DNA of 64,000 nucleotides, from the NCBI RefSeq assembly GCF_963854185.1, contig NC_085004.1, positions 13,936,599 through 14,000,598 on the forward strand, read 5' to 3'. Origin of the DNA: Sardina pilchardus (lineage: Eukaryota > Chordata > Actinopteri > Clupeiformes > Clupeidae). This document shows positions 1-13,417 of the stretch, in pieces (position 1 is the stretch's first letter; each line of letters opens with the position of its first letter). The notes under the pieces are model-generated. The model did no database searches. It was not told the origin of the DNA and saw nothing but the letters and a program-made list of their open reading frames with translations. The position numbers and the translations under genes are program-made.

Positions 1-344
1 CAGTCTGCCTGAGTTCAGCCTCATATCTCCCAATGATGTGCAGAATGCCAATGTCTTAAACTACAGATCTGCTCTGCCAAGGATGCTATTGGAATGTCAT
101 CATGGGTCTTTAGCAGGCAGGAGGCGGAGGATGAGCTCCCCCATGCCCAGGAAGTAGACCACCTGAGCGATGCCAAATAAGGGCGCGATGACCAGAGCAC
201 GGCAGTATGCACCTTTCAGGAAGGCAGAATAACCCTCGTGATGTAAGATTTACCTGATGTTGTGAAAGTTGATTCAGAAAGAAAAAGGGATTAAAAAAAG
301 GGACAGCTGACAAAGTGTATGTCCAACCAATGGTGATGTATAAA

Positions 345-378
345 TACACACACAGAGAGAGAGAGAGAGAAAGAGAGA

Positions 379-415
<37 letters not shown>

Positions 416-432
416 ACACACATACACACACT
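345..432. repeat. Compound GA/CA microsatellite inside the carrier pseudogene
   Basis: A run of GA dinucleotides passes into CA dinucleotides. It lies where the pseudogene has lost the exon for the fifth and sixth helix region. Confidence 0.9.
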
Positions 433-1268
433 GTTCAGATGGGCGAACAAAGGGAAATAGATGACAGAGAAAGGAACGTCCCTGCACAAGAGAAAACAGG
501 ATCACAGTGGCATGCACAATGTGCTTGTGTGTTTGAATCTGTGTGCATGGGAACATGGCCATGCATGTGTGTTTTTGCTCAACCTTAGTACGGTGGCTCC
601 AAGGCCTTTGTACAATCCAGTGATCCCTTTCTGCTTCAAGGTCTTTGGTGAGCTGAAGGGCTGTGGGAGACTTCGGTCTCAGACCGTCCAAAGCAGCCTG
701 TCCCCGTGCCTGTGCAATCACCCTCCTAGAGGCCTCTGCGAATCACACAGCAGCATCAGCCCAGCATCATCAACATGGGACAAGACGGAATAGCAATGCA
801 TGGTGAGAACATCAGCTGGTCTCCCTCTCACCTATTCGACCAGCATCTTGTAGCTGAATCTTCAGCATCTCCATTGGGGTGGCAACGATGACCTGTAGCG
901 CGACATTTACACTGATATCACTCTCTGCACAGCTGCAACCAGGGCTCTGCGTTCATCACTGCAGATAATGAGGACACTGGCACCAGGACTGGACTAGGTT
1001 CGTCGCAAAGCCATCTGGCGCTGCAGTGTTGCTTAGAGCCACATGGGGGCAATAGGGAAACACAATGTCATAACTCACCTGGCAGGTACCCACCAGCATC
1101 TCGCGCAGAAGAGTTAGTTTCTGGCTGGGGGGGGGAGGATGTGAGGTAAAACTGAGAGACATACTTCACAACTAAATATTATCGACAAGAAACTGGTCAT
1201 TCGATGCTCTTTTTTTTTTTAACCCATTTTCACATATTATGAGTCCAATTCAAATATGCAAGTACAGA

Positions 1269-1269
1269 A

Positions 1270-1317
<48 letters not shown>
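1269..1317. repeat. GA microsatellite
   Basis: An almost pure GA run in a relic intron of the carrier pseudogene. A second short run, GT, lies at 1881-1912. Confidence 0.9.
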
Positions 1318-1319
<2 letters not shown>

Positions 1320-1877
1320 GGCAAAACAGACTCATACACAAGCAGCTTTAAAAAGTTAATAATTCACCATGTTCGGCTCAGCAGAACAGTCAATAATTCA
1401 ACAGCCTGGTTTTAGTTGTCATGGAGACATACAAAGATGGTCCAAAGATAGTGCAAGAAGTAACAGTGTGGGTTTGTGAACAATCAAAACTTTCCAAAAC
1501 ATTTGCCAAAGACCTAATGATACACTTACTTCCTGAAATAAACAAGGTCTATGTTTTGATGTGGCTCTCGTGTCTAAGCTTGTTAAAAATTCAGTCAATA
1601 CTGTAACTTCATATTACAATGCTTAAAATCAATGACTGTATGTAGAGATGGACATAGTGGCTCTATATACAGCCATCACTTAAAATGAATAGTGTTGCTA
1701 CAGGATTCATCCTTTACAGCATAGTGTACTGTCACGTACCCATTCTTGGAAAGTTGTTGTCAAATTAAATCATTAGCAGCCAGCTTCATGGCTTTCTCTG
1801 GGGTGACGAGGGCCAGATGCAGCACCTTCAAATGATTGAAAGCACAATCGCAGCTGACTGAAAGCTCAGGATTTTGT

Positions 1878-1915
<38 letters not shown>

Positions 1916-2999
1916 GTCAGATTTTGTTTAGAGGAATAGTGATATGATAGTGACAGAACTTTAAATTCTGTTTTCTATTCGCTAAAACTTACCTCTCTAC
2001 ATACCAAAGTAACCGTCTGAGCGAATGGTTTTGATAAGGCAATCTGATCTAAGAGGCATGGTAGAAAATATTTTCAGCAGAATGAGGCAGAAGTACTTCT
2101 ATATACTGTAACTCACTCTCTGTACTGCAGATATAGCTTTGAGATTAAAACAGACAGACTGGACAGCACATCAGCATTCTAAACCAAAACAATAAACAAG
2201 CAGTTGATTAAGTGTGTGAAACTGTTAAATGGAAGAAAACACTTTAAAAGTTGCTACTGATAAATATATTACAGGATATGTCTCAACAACTGCTTGATTT
2301 TAGGTGATCAATCATAAACATTTTGTAGGAAGGCATCAAAGTCAAAACTATTCCAGTGAGATGAAGATCTGAAGAACTGTCAGAACGTGCATAAAACACA
2401 GATGAGCACATTTTCCCTGTGTGCTTCCTGGTCAGATGTGCATTGCATTCCAAGTTAGTGAATGTGAACGTTTTTAAAAACACAGAAAAGCTGTCTGTAA
2501 TCCTAGAAATTAATTTTGAAATATAACCTGCAAATGTCTCTCAATAAATCTCCTATTATGCAACTTTTATAGAGTTGGTAGTGATATTTGCCCCTTTTTT
2601 ATCCATTCATGGTATACATCATGATAAACATCCTTGGCTCCAATGGAAGACATTGCTTTAAATGTAATTTCCATCAACTTCATGGGAGTAATTTCTGAAA
2701 CCGCCTTAAATAGTGGGTGAGTTGGCCACTATTATGTCATTACTATGATAGTTAGCGGTCCAATTAGTTGCTGAGGTAATCAGTCTAGATGTTGGCACAC
2801 TTAGAATAATTCAATTAAAGGTGTTTACAGAACTCTTCATAATGTCGATTTCTAACTATTGAGGTTTTGCCCACCCACATGCTGCTGTAGAGACGAGACC
2901 CATTTTGTTGGTTCTGGAGTCTAGTCTTAGCCAAGTCGATGGGAAATACACAAGTAACTCCAATCAATCCAGCAATCCCCCCCATTTATTAGCTTGGCA

Positions 3000-5660
<2,661 letters not shown>

Positions 5661-5682
5661 TCCGTTTTCCAAACCCGTTCTA

Positions 5683-5739
5683 CTTCCTTTCCGCCCGTAC
5701 GAGCTCTGCCGTGAACACACGATACCACGCTGTCTTAAA
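5683..5739 (+). promoter_or_regulatory. rplp2: 5'-TOP leader exon and start region of rplp2
   Basis: A pyrimidine tract CTTCCTTTCC at 5683-5692 fits the 5'-TOP start of ribosomal protein mRNAs, which makes their translation respond to mTOR (established for the class). It is followed by a short untranslated exon ending at a donor, TTAAA|GTGAGT, at 5739/5740. The first coding exon begins at 6181. The exact start base is inferred. Confidence 0.7.
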
Positions 5740-6181
5740 GTGAGTCTTGGATTAAGTCTTATTTTGTGGATAGCCACCACTGAAAACTAATAAAACGATT
5801 GAAGCAACTGTGCATTATACCATGTTGTAGTAAATATCAAAACAATATTCGCCTGAATCAAGAAGTTTGTTTATTTTTCGAGGATGCTAACTTGGGTCTG
5901 CTAACGCTAATTTACAATACCATGTGTGGCCGAGTCGTATTTCATGTTCTGGTTGCCTGACGTGGTCAGATAGTGGGGAAACCCGTGTTTTAACATTTTA
6001 TGAGGCGTTAACGCACTTACACCCTTATTGTGGTGGTATTGTATCATAATGTAAAGCAGCTAGTCAACTGTGAGGTAAGAGTGGTAGTTAACACTAGGAC
6101 GCGATTAGGTTTGCTAAAACGTGTAGCAGGCTAATGGTGGTAAGTAATTTCTGTATATTCTATCTTGACTATGATTTCAGG

Positions 6182-7660
6182 ATGCGTTACGTAGCTGCAT
6201 ACCTGCTCGCTTCCCTCGGAGGCAAGGATAGCCCAAATGCCGCCGATATCAAGAAAATCCTTGAGAGCGTTGGCATTGAGGCCGATGACACACGTCTGGA
6301 GAAGGTACCTAGCTGCTATACTTAACCACAACTTCATTGAAATGATCAGGCTGGTTGGTTTGATGTGTTCATATCGTATTGCAGAAACCTTTTAAATGTT
6401 GTAATTGTGACTTAATTCTAACACACGTCTGTGATACCAGTTGGTACTACTGACAGTTTGTACTTAAAAGGTGTATTTAAATCTAGGCCTTGTACATACT
6501 GCATACGCAATGGCTGTTGCTCATTGGCAGTGTTCCGGATGATGACTGTGATGAAGCTTAAAATGTCCCTTATGATCACAGGTTGTCTCTGAACTCAGTG
6601 GCAAGAATGTAGAAGAGGTGATTGCTCAGGGTAAGTTTGTTCACATGTGTCTGCATACAAATACAAAGCTAATATTTAAATATGCATTTCCAACTTACTT
6701 GACCGCTCACTGCAGATTGTTTTTGTTTTAAATACTGTTAATGTGTCTTGCCCCACAGGCTACGGTAAACTGGCCAGCGTACCCTCCGGAGGAGCTGTGG
6801 CGGTGGCCGCCTCTGGTGGTGGATCTGGTGGAGCTGCTGCCCCTGCTGCAGGTCAGTTACCACAACTTCACTGGGATGAGGGATGCTGTTGCACTTAATG
6901 CGAATGATTATGTTCTGCTAGTTCCTGATGGAGACTTTGTTTTCTGATTAAGTACACCAGTGTTTACAAGTGAAGTTGATAAATACCACATTAGCTTGAT
7001 TTGAATGGGTATTAAAATTAAGACCTTGTATTCTAAGACTGAGCAGGAAATGTATCTCACTATTGCCCTCAAAATTCATGTACCCTCCTGTCATCACTTG
7101 CTATTGATGTCATTAGTTTGTGACTGGGTGGAACATTGATAATGTAATGAGTAGCTGTAACATGTCACAGGTGTGGCGACATTGTTCACATGGTACTTCC
7201 ATATCCTTTCAGTCAGTGATCACATGTAAAGAGCAAGGTCTTTTCACACACCCCCCCCCCCCCCCCCCCATCTCTGGATAATCCTATTCATGGGTTACAT
7301 CAGGTCCCTTGCTACCATGTAGTCTGCATTCATAAACTAGGGCCCCGATTTTACACACCGGTGGCAAGGGACCTGATGAAATCCACGAAATGTGTGTTTC
7401 AGTGCCAGTTAGGTTGATGGCAGTTAGATTGATTTTGACAGCATTGCTCATGCAATGTGGTGTGTGTGTTCAGTGTGTTTTCGGTTTACGGAAAGCTCCT
7501 GTAAATCCTGTCTAGCAAATTTGAGTTTGATCTTTTCCCCTGTGGTTGCCCTGTGACTGACCCTGTCCTTCTGTCCACAGCTGCTGAGGAGAAGAAGGAA
7601 GAGAAGAAAGAGGAGTCTGAGGAATCTGAGGATGACATGGGATTCGGACTCTTCGATTAA
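6182..7660 (+). CDS. rplp2: 60S acidic ribosomal protein P2, four coding exons
   Basis: Coding exons 6182-6304, 6582-6630, 6759-6851 and 7581-7660 join in frame to 114 residues; human P2 has 115. The product starts MRYVAAYLLA, has a helical N-terminal dimerisation domain (about residues 1-60), an Ala/Gly-rich hinge, a Glu/Lys-rich segment and the diagnostic acidic tail ESEDDMGFGLFD. P2 pairs with P1 on P0 to form the ribosomal stalk that recruits elongation factors; the tail is the contact site. All splice sites are GT-AG. An AATAAA signal lies at 7676-7681, just after the stop. Intron 4 contains a 19-C run at 7251-7269. Fragments of this gene, from exon 3 onward, recur inside the serum amyloid A array to the right, so this is the parent copy. 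Confidence 0.97.
7105..7250 (+). other. Intron-4 segment of rplp2 retained in inverted copies; possible hidden RNA
   Basis: Sequence around GATAATGTA, TAGCTGTAACATGTCA and CACATGGTAC, then CAGTCAGTGATCACA, can be aligned by eye with inverted copies near 10995-11115, 13935-14045 and 17345-17460. Human RPLP2 is known to host an H/ACA snoRNA, SNORA52, in an intron. I could not confirm H and ACA boxes or fold two hairpins, so this is only a candidate. Confidence 0.2.
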
Positions 7661-8255
7661 ACTTCTTTGGACTAAAATAAAATATTTGTACAAACTCCCA
7701 GACTCCATTCATTTTTTTTTTTTAAATGGTTACTCAACCACATCAGTGGTTTGTATGCCCTACTCTGTATATTGATTTTGATCAGTTCACCTAGTCAGAG
7801 TGAAAATCAGTCGGCATGCCTCCTTAGTATTTTGGGGTCCACGGGTCATGGAATTTCTGTAATATCGTCTTTTTGGAAAGTCTATTCCAGACCTTGAAAG
7901 TCAGGTACTTTTTGCGTATTTGTGGCAAAGTCATCAGTTGTGTTGTAGGGTTTGTGTTGTAAATTATGTTAAATGTTTCATAACATTTGGTTATGTTTTG
8001 GTTATTAGGTTTGCTGCTCTAGTAGTTGTGGTTAACCCAACTTTGTATCTTCATGCCACACCACTGAACAAAATATTCAGTCTACAGTTGACTTTGGACT
8101 TACAGAAGAAGTAAATATACACCCTACAGCAAACTGACATGAAAGGTGTGTCCACTGTCAATTAATGTAGTGAACTATGATAACCATACTGGATGTCTAA
8201 ATAGCATGCATCTTGGTATGTCCAGTCCACTGATTAAACAGATAAAGCTTCCATA
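7661..8255. other. Spacer between rplp2 and the first saa gene
   Basis: No gene seen. The right half, about 8046-8170, is related to segments near 9924-10035, 12526-12650 and 15455-15580, including a shared ACAAAATATTCAGT block followed by GCAAACTGACAT. Parent sequence flanking rplp2 was therefore carried along when the saa unit multiplied. Confidence 0.6.
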
Positions 8256-8316
8256 AATGCAGGTATATTTTATTCAAACACATTCTTCTGGCAGTCGGGT
8301 AGTGAAGATGACCGAT

Positions 8317-8941
8317 TCAGTATTGGTCAGGGAGGCCTGCAGGTCTGAAGTGGTTTGGATCGTTTCCTTCACGGCCATGGCGATTGGCCTCCTGATCTGC
8401 TTCAGAGTCTTCATGCCCCCGGCCGCTATTTCCTTGCCATCCTTCACGGGAATTACTGAAAAGAGAAGGGTACTGTATATTTAATTGAGAGAAATAAACA
8501 GAATTCATCATTGCTCAATTTGTATTCTGATCAAATGGCTTTAACTTTGGAACTAAATTATTTTAAGAATCACCTGATCACTTCAGCTGCCCATTTGCCA
8601 CCAGGACCCCTTTGGGCAGCGTCATAGTTTCCCCGGGCATGGAAGTACTTGTCTGAGTCTTTCCAGTTGACATCCTTCATGTCCGAATAGGCACGCCACA
8701 TGTCCCTTGCCCCTGCAATGTATTGAACAGAACAGGACTGTGACAGTTGAACTTCCACGGCACTGAATAAAATAACTGCATGCAGTGCATCATAAACATG
8801 GCGTATAGACCTACGCTACTATCCTTACAAATGAGCAGAGATACACATCAAGGGCTTACCCTGGATAGCCTCCCCTGGAAAATTGTACCACTGAGCTTGA
8901 ATGACAGCTACAGAAGCCAGTGTAGCCAGGAGCAGCCTCAT
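8317..8941 (-). CDS. saa: Serum amyloid A, copy 1
   Basis: Coding exons on the minus strand: 8860-8941, 8574-8712 and 8317-8455, joining in frame to 119 residues. Start MRLLLATLASVAVIQA is a signal peptide; the mature protein begins near QWYNFPGEA. The family core follows: GARDMWRAYSDMKD, DKYFHARGNYDAAQRGPGG, then GHEDSEADQEANRHGREG and the ending NHFRPAGLPDQY. SAA is a secreted, lipoprotein-bound acute-phase protein made mainly in liver. Compared with copies 2-4 this one lacks two signal-peptide residues and has RAYSDMKDV for NAYSDMKDA, SNSREG for SDAREG and QEANRH for QVANRH, so it is the most divergent. A leader exon ends at a donor near 9079, and exon 2 begins at about 8943. Confidence 0.95.
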
Positions 8942-9097
8942 CTCTGCAATTTACTGCGAGAAAACCCAACAAGAAGTCAACAACTATAGGTAAACACTAC
9001 AATTCTATTTTAAAGCTGAGAGCGTGGAGATGTTATAATGTAAAATGTTTTTTTTCCATCTGAGAGCAGCCTACTTACAGTTCTTGTGTTCAGAGAA

Positions 9098-9527
9098 ATT
9101 TGATTTCACGGGTCGCTCTCTTCCACATCGGAATAGTTTGCCACTTTATATAGCCCTCAAGTTTGGTAGGATTGGGTAAGGGTTGGAATTTCCAGGAAAA
9201 AAATTGTTGTCTCTGACGAAAGGCTCTAATACGCTATAATACCTGTCGTGCAAATAGCTCATTGCAGTAACAATCACTGAGATCTCAGTGATTGTTATTG
9301 CAATGGGCTATTTGCACAACAGGTATTATTAGCGTATTAGCCTTTCGTGCAAGTATAATCCCGTGCGAATAGGGCTGAGCTAGGAATAAGATGTCAGATG
9401 TCAGAGACAACAATTAGCCTACCTTTTTTTCCTGGAAATTCCAACCCTTACCCAGTCCTACCAAACTTGAGGGCTATATAAAGTGGCAAACTATTCCGAT
9501 GTGGAAGAGAGCGAAATCAAATTTGAC
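9098..9527. repeat. Large imperfect palindrome covering the saa copy 1 promoter
   Basis: The axis is at 9282/9283 inside CACTGAGATCTCAGTG. Inner arms of about 65 bases pair a GCTCTAATACGC-type segment with GCGTATTAG. Outer arms carry two head-to-head copies of the saa promoter. The left one reads leftward into saa copy 1. The right one reads rightward, with GGAAATTCC at 9434-9442 and TATATAAA at 9475-9482, and continues into leader sequence GGAAGAGAGCG. The right arm has about 60 extra bases at 9346-9405. Part of that insert, 9354-9370, is the reverse complement (one mismatch) of 9611-9627. Confidence 0.9.
9145..9193 (-). promoter_or_regulatory. Promoter of saa copy 1: TATA box and kappaB-like site
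   Basis: On the minus strand TATATAAA lies at 9145-9152 and GGAAATTCC, a kappaB-type site, at 9185-9193. Untranslated exon 1 would run from about 9118 to a donor at 9079. NF-kappaB control of SAA promoters is established in mammals; use of this site in fish is inferred. Confidence 0.7.
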
Positions 9528-10582
9528 GGCATTCTTATTATCACCGGACGTCTGTGTTTGGCCTATACAGTCATTTGCGGCGGAATTTTTACTTTACAAA
9601 TTACATATACATTCGCACGGGACTATAGATCAGGCACCTGAGGTTGAACTGTGAACATCTGGAAATTCCCTGTGTTTCAATCAGAATTTAGGCTAAATGT
9701 AAAATCAATAAGTTCATTAAGTTCATAAGTTCTTCAGGGCTGACATCTTTCTAAGGGGACCTTTGATTTTCTAAAGCATACATTCCAAATCCAAGATTCC
9801 TGGTTATGAACACATGCCTGTTTACAATCATTGCCCAATATCCAACAATCTTCTGTCTTCACTCAGCTCTCTGTCCACCTGGAAGGTTATAGGCACCATA
9901 TTGTATATTAGCCTACTCATGCTTTACCCCTGAACAAAATATTCAGTTAACAGTTGATTTTGGAACTGAGAATAAATAAACACTTGACAGCAAACTGACA
10001 TTATAAATGTTTGCACTGTTAATGAATGTTGTGAACTTCAAAAATATAAATGGCATGTGTGAAAGTTTGGGCTCTCTTCAACTTGAACAAATTGAAGGAC
10101 ATTAACTTGTTGAGACATTTGACAGCTCATGACATGTCAATACTTCATCTTGACGATCATCTGGTTTATGCCATTTCTAAGCTTCCCCTCCAACATTGCC
10201 CTGTGCCTATTCAGAGGGCACTTTCCCCACATGTTTTGGCCTACTATCAAATGCTTGACCTATTTAGAAAGCTGCATCTTTCTTGGGAAATAATCCAAAA
10301 TAATTGTGTCAATTACTTGCACAGAGTTACAGAAAGTAGAAAATATTTTTTCCCTTTCTACTACAAACATCTTTGAACTGACTTCATTTCAGCCCTTAGT
10401 CACTTGAGTCACTAATAAACATCTATGTGATGCCAGTACAACTGCAGTTTTACTGAAAAAGGTGTAGATGAAGGCATGCCTTGTAGCCTATATACACAGT
10501 GGCTGTTGCTCTTTGGTAGTAGGCCATTCTGATTCTGAAATCTGAATGATAAATGTGATGAAGCTAGAAATGTCTCTTATGA

Positions 10583-10641
10583 TCAGGTTGTCTCTGAACT
10601 CAGGGGTAAGAAGAATGTAAAAGAGTTGATTGCTCAAGGTA
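10583..10641 (+). pseudogene. rplp2 exon 3 fragment, degraded (unit 2)
   Basis: Matches rplp2 exon 3 (VVSELSGKNVEEVIAQG region) with its donor, but has GTAAGAAGAATG in place of GGCAAGAATG, a gain of bases that breaks the frame, and the acceptor is shortened. No exon 4 follows in this unit. Confidence 0.85.
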
Positions 10642-10916
10642 AGTTTGTTCATACTTTTGTCTGCAAAAAATATAAAGCCAATAATATACATTTCCAACTT
10701 ATCCAACATACACTTAATCAAATTCCATGATAATCCATGGTCCATGGGAACCCTGAATACTAAAGGCTGAGCCATACTGACTGATTCTTTCGCTCTGTCT
10801 AACCACTGTGACTGTGACCACTGGTAGACTGCGGTCAAATCGATAGGTCATACAAACCACTCCTGAGTAAACATTTTCAAAAAATGAAATCAAGTCTCAG
10901 AAATGAGAGTTTGTAC

Positions 10917-11115
10917 ATATACTTTATTTTTAGTCCAGACGAAGTTTCAAGAGTCTAAATCCCATGTCATCATCAGATTCCTCAGACTCAAGTTTGTGAC
11001 AAGACCTTTATGTTTGATCACTGACTGAATTAATCCATTCAGTACCATGTAAACAAGGTCTACGTACCTGACATCTTATAGCTACATTATCAATTGCAAG
11101 AACATGTCAACATAA
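10917..11115 (-). pseudogene. Inverted rplp2 intron 4-exon 5 fragment (unit 2)
   Basis: On the minus strand this reads the end of rplp2 intron 4, then ESEESDDDMGFRLL, and the AATAAA region. Relative to the parent tail, GFGLFD is changed: Gly to Arg, and the bases of the final Phe-Asp-stop are deleted, so the frame runs on as KLRLD before a stop. It points opposite to the exon 3 fragment of the same unit and could not complete it. Confidence 0.85.
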
Positions 11116-11337
11116 AGTCTCAGAATGCACCTTAAAATGTTAAGTGTCATGGCATATGGTATACCATACTAGATGGCTGTATGTCTAAATAGTATATACA
11201 GTACATCTACCGGTATGGATTTATGTTCAATGCAATTTTTTTAATAGACACTGATTAAACAGACAAAGCTTCAAAAAATGCAGGTAATCTATTTTATTCA
11301 AACACATTCTTCTGGCAGGCGGGTGAAGATGACTGAT

Positions 11338-11939
11338 TCAGTATTTGTCAGGGAGGCCTGCAGGTCTGAAGTGGTTTGGATCGTTTCCTTCACGGCCATG
11401 GCGATTGGCCACCTGATCTGCTTCAGAGTCTTCATGCCCCCGGCCACTATTTCCTTGCCATCCCTCACGGGCATCGCTGAAAGAGAAGGGTTTATTTAAT
11501 TGAGAGAAATGGACAGAATTCATCAATGCTCAATTTGTATTCTGATCAAATGGCTTTAACTTTGGCTTTGAATTTTAAGAATCACCTGATCACTTCAGCT
11601 GCCCATTTGCCACCAGGACCCCTTTGGGCAGCGTCATAGTTTCCTCGGGCATGGAAGTACTTGTCTGAGTCTTTCCAGTTGGCATCCTTCATGTCCGAAT
11701 AGGCATTCCACATGTCCCTTGCCCCTGCAATGTATTGAACAGAAGGACTGTGACAGTTGAACTTCCACGTAACTACATTCAGTGCATCATATACATGGCG
11801 TATAGGCCTACTATCCTTACAAATGAGCAGAGATGCACATCAAGGGCTTACCCTGGATAGCCTCCCCTGGAAAATTGTACCACTGAGCTTGAATGACAGC
11901 TACAGAAGCCAGCAGTAGTGTAACCAGGAGCAGCCTCAT
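11338..11939 (-). CDS. saa: Serum amyloid A, copy 2
   Basis: Coding exons 11852-11939, 11586-11724 and 11338-11476 join to 121 residues. The signal peptide, MRLLLVTLLLASVAVIQA, is two residues longer than in copy 1. The mature chain keeps GARDMWNAYSDMKDANW, the GNYDAAQRGPGG turn and the NHFRPAGLPDKY ending (Lys where copies 1, 3 and 4 have Gln). All splice sites are intact and no lesion is seen, so it is probably expressed as a secreted acute-phase protein. Confidence 0.95.
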
Positions 11940-12154
11940 CTCTGCAATTTACTGTGAGAAAACCCAAGAAGAAGTCAACAACTATAGGTACTAAACACTA
12001 CAATTCTATTTTAAAGCTGAGTGTGTGGAGATGTTATAATGTAAAATGGTTGATTCGTCTGAGATAGCCTACTTACATGTATAGGTCTTGTGTTCAGAGA
12101 AATTTGTTCTCACAGGTCCTCCAATGTCTCTTCCACACCAGAATAGTGTGGCAC

Positions 12155-12202
12155 TTTATATAGCCCTCAAGTTGGGTATATTGGGTAAGGGTTGGAATTT
12201 CC
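12155..12202 (-). promoter_or_regulatory. Promoter of saa copy 2: TATA and kappaB-like site
   Basis: TATATAAA on the minus strand at 12155-12162 and GGAAATTCC at 12194-12202, the same spacing as copy 1. An A/T run (poly-T on the minus strand) lies just upstream of the kappaB-like site. A leader exon ends at a donor near 12075-12080. Confidence 0.7.
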
Positions 12203-13170
12203 AAAAAAAAAAAAAAAAAAAGAATAAAGATAATTGTTGTCTCTGGACAAACCTGAGGTTGAACTGTGAACATCTGGAACTTCCCTGTTTCAATCAGAAT
12301 TTAGGCTAAATGTAAAATCAATAAGTTCATTAGTCTTCAGGGCTGACATCTTTCTGGGGACCTTTGATTTTCTAAAGCATACATGTTTCCAAATCCAAGA
12401 TTCCCGGTTATGAACACATGCCTGTTTACAATCATTGCCCAATTCCCAACAATCTTCTGTCTCTTCACTCAGCTCTCTGTCCACCTGGAAGGTTATAGGC
12501 GCCATATTGTATATTAAACTCATGTTTCACCCCTGAACAAAATATTCAGTTATCAGTTGGTGGAACTGAGAATAAATAAACACTTGACAGCAAACTGACA
12601 TTACAGTACAAATGTTTGCACTGTTAATGAATGTTGTGAACTTCAAAAATATAATTATGACATGTGTGAAAGTTTGGGCACTCTTCAACTTGAACAAATT
12701 GAACATTTAGCCTACTTGTTAAGCCATTTGTCAGCTCATGACAATACCATAGGATTGAACTTCATCTGGTTTATGCCATTTCTAATCTTCCCCTGCAACA
12801 TTGCGCTGTGCCTACATCAGAGGGCACTTTTCCCACATTTTGTGGCCCATCAAATGCTTGACCTCTTTAGAAAGCTGCAACCGTTGAATGTCTTAGGAAA
12901 TAATCCAAAATAATTGTGTGAATTACTTGCACATGGGTTACAGAAAGTAGAATACTATTTTTTCCCTTTCTACCAAGTTACATCTTTGAACTGACCTCAT
13001 TTCAGCCCTTAGTCACTTGAGTCACTAAACGATGCTAGTTAGTACAACTGGCAGTTTTACTGAAAAGGTGTAGATTAAGGCCTTGTACATACATACTGTT
13101 GCTGTTGCTCTTAGGCTATTCTGAATGCTAAACTATGTGATGAAGCTAGAAATGTCTCTTATGATCACAG

Positions 13171-13417
13171 GTTGTCTCTGAACTCAGTGGCAAGAATGTG
13201 GAAGAGGTGATTGCTCAGGGTAAGTTTGTTCATACTTGTGTCTGCAAAAAATATAAAGCCAATAATATACATTTCCAACTTATCCAACATTTCCAACTTA
13301 TCCGACCGAATGTGTCTTGCCCCACAGGCTACGGTAAACTGGCCAGCGTACCCTCCGGAGGAGCTGTGGCGGTGGCCGCCTCTGGTGGTGGATCTGGTGG
13401 AGCTGCCCCTGCTGCAG
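13171..13417 (+). pseudogene. rplp2 exons 3 and 4, intact fragment (unit 3)
   Basis: 13171-13219 reproduces rplp2 exon 3 and 13328-13417 reproduces exon 4 (YGKLASVPSGGAVAVA), both in frame with good splice sites; one Ala of the hinge is missing. The intron between them is shortened and contains a tandem repeat of CATTTCCAACTTATCC. There is no promoter, exon 2 or correctly oriented exon 5, so it is a gene fragment, though the exon 4 sequence is nearly unchanged, which points to a recent copy or gene conversion from the parent. Confidence 0.85.

Larger units (their letters stand above)
100..2999 (-). pseudogene. slc25a22: Decayed mitochondrial glutamate carrier (slc25a22/slc25a18 type) pseudogene
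   Basis: Minus-strand pieces in gene order match the SLC25A22/18 mitochondrial glutamate carriers of the inner membrane. About 2840-2999 encodes the first helix with the PIDLAKTRLQNQQNG carrier motif; 1740-1830 encodes TPEKAMKLAAND; 1079-1120 encodes KLTLLREMLVGTCQ; 832-892 encodes VIVATPMEMLKIQLQDAGR; about 583-730 encodes the loop ending LYKGLGATVLR; about 430-489 encodes DVPFSVIYFPLFAHLN; 100-249 encodes the C-terminus with LVIAPLFGIAQVVYFLG and a stop. Lesions: a 7-C run at 2977-2983 (one base too many) shifts frame in exon 2; TGA at 1760-1762 stands where the family has Arg; about two bases are missing near 645-650; four residues are missing in 1079-1120; TAA at 250-252 replaces a Lys codon; the exon between the 430-489 and 100-249 pieces is absent, its place taken by GA/CA repeats. 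The assignment to slc25a22 rather than slc25a18 rests on rplp2 as neighbour, an inference from human gene order. Confidence 0.85.

Noticed and set aside
7251..7269. Poly-C runs (7251-7269, 52870-52886) as functional quadruplex sites
   Set aside because: Simple homopolymers in an intron or 3' UTR; no sign of constraint, and run length is prone to sequencing error.
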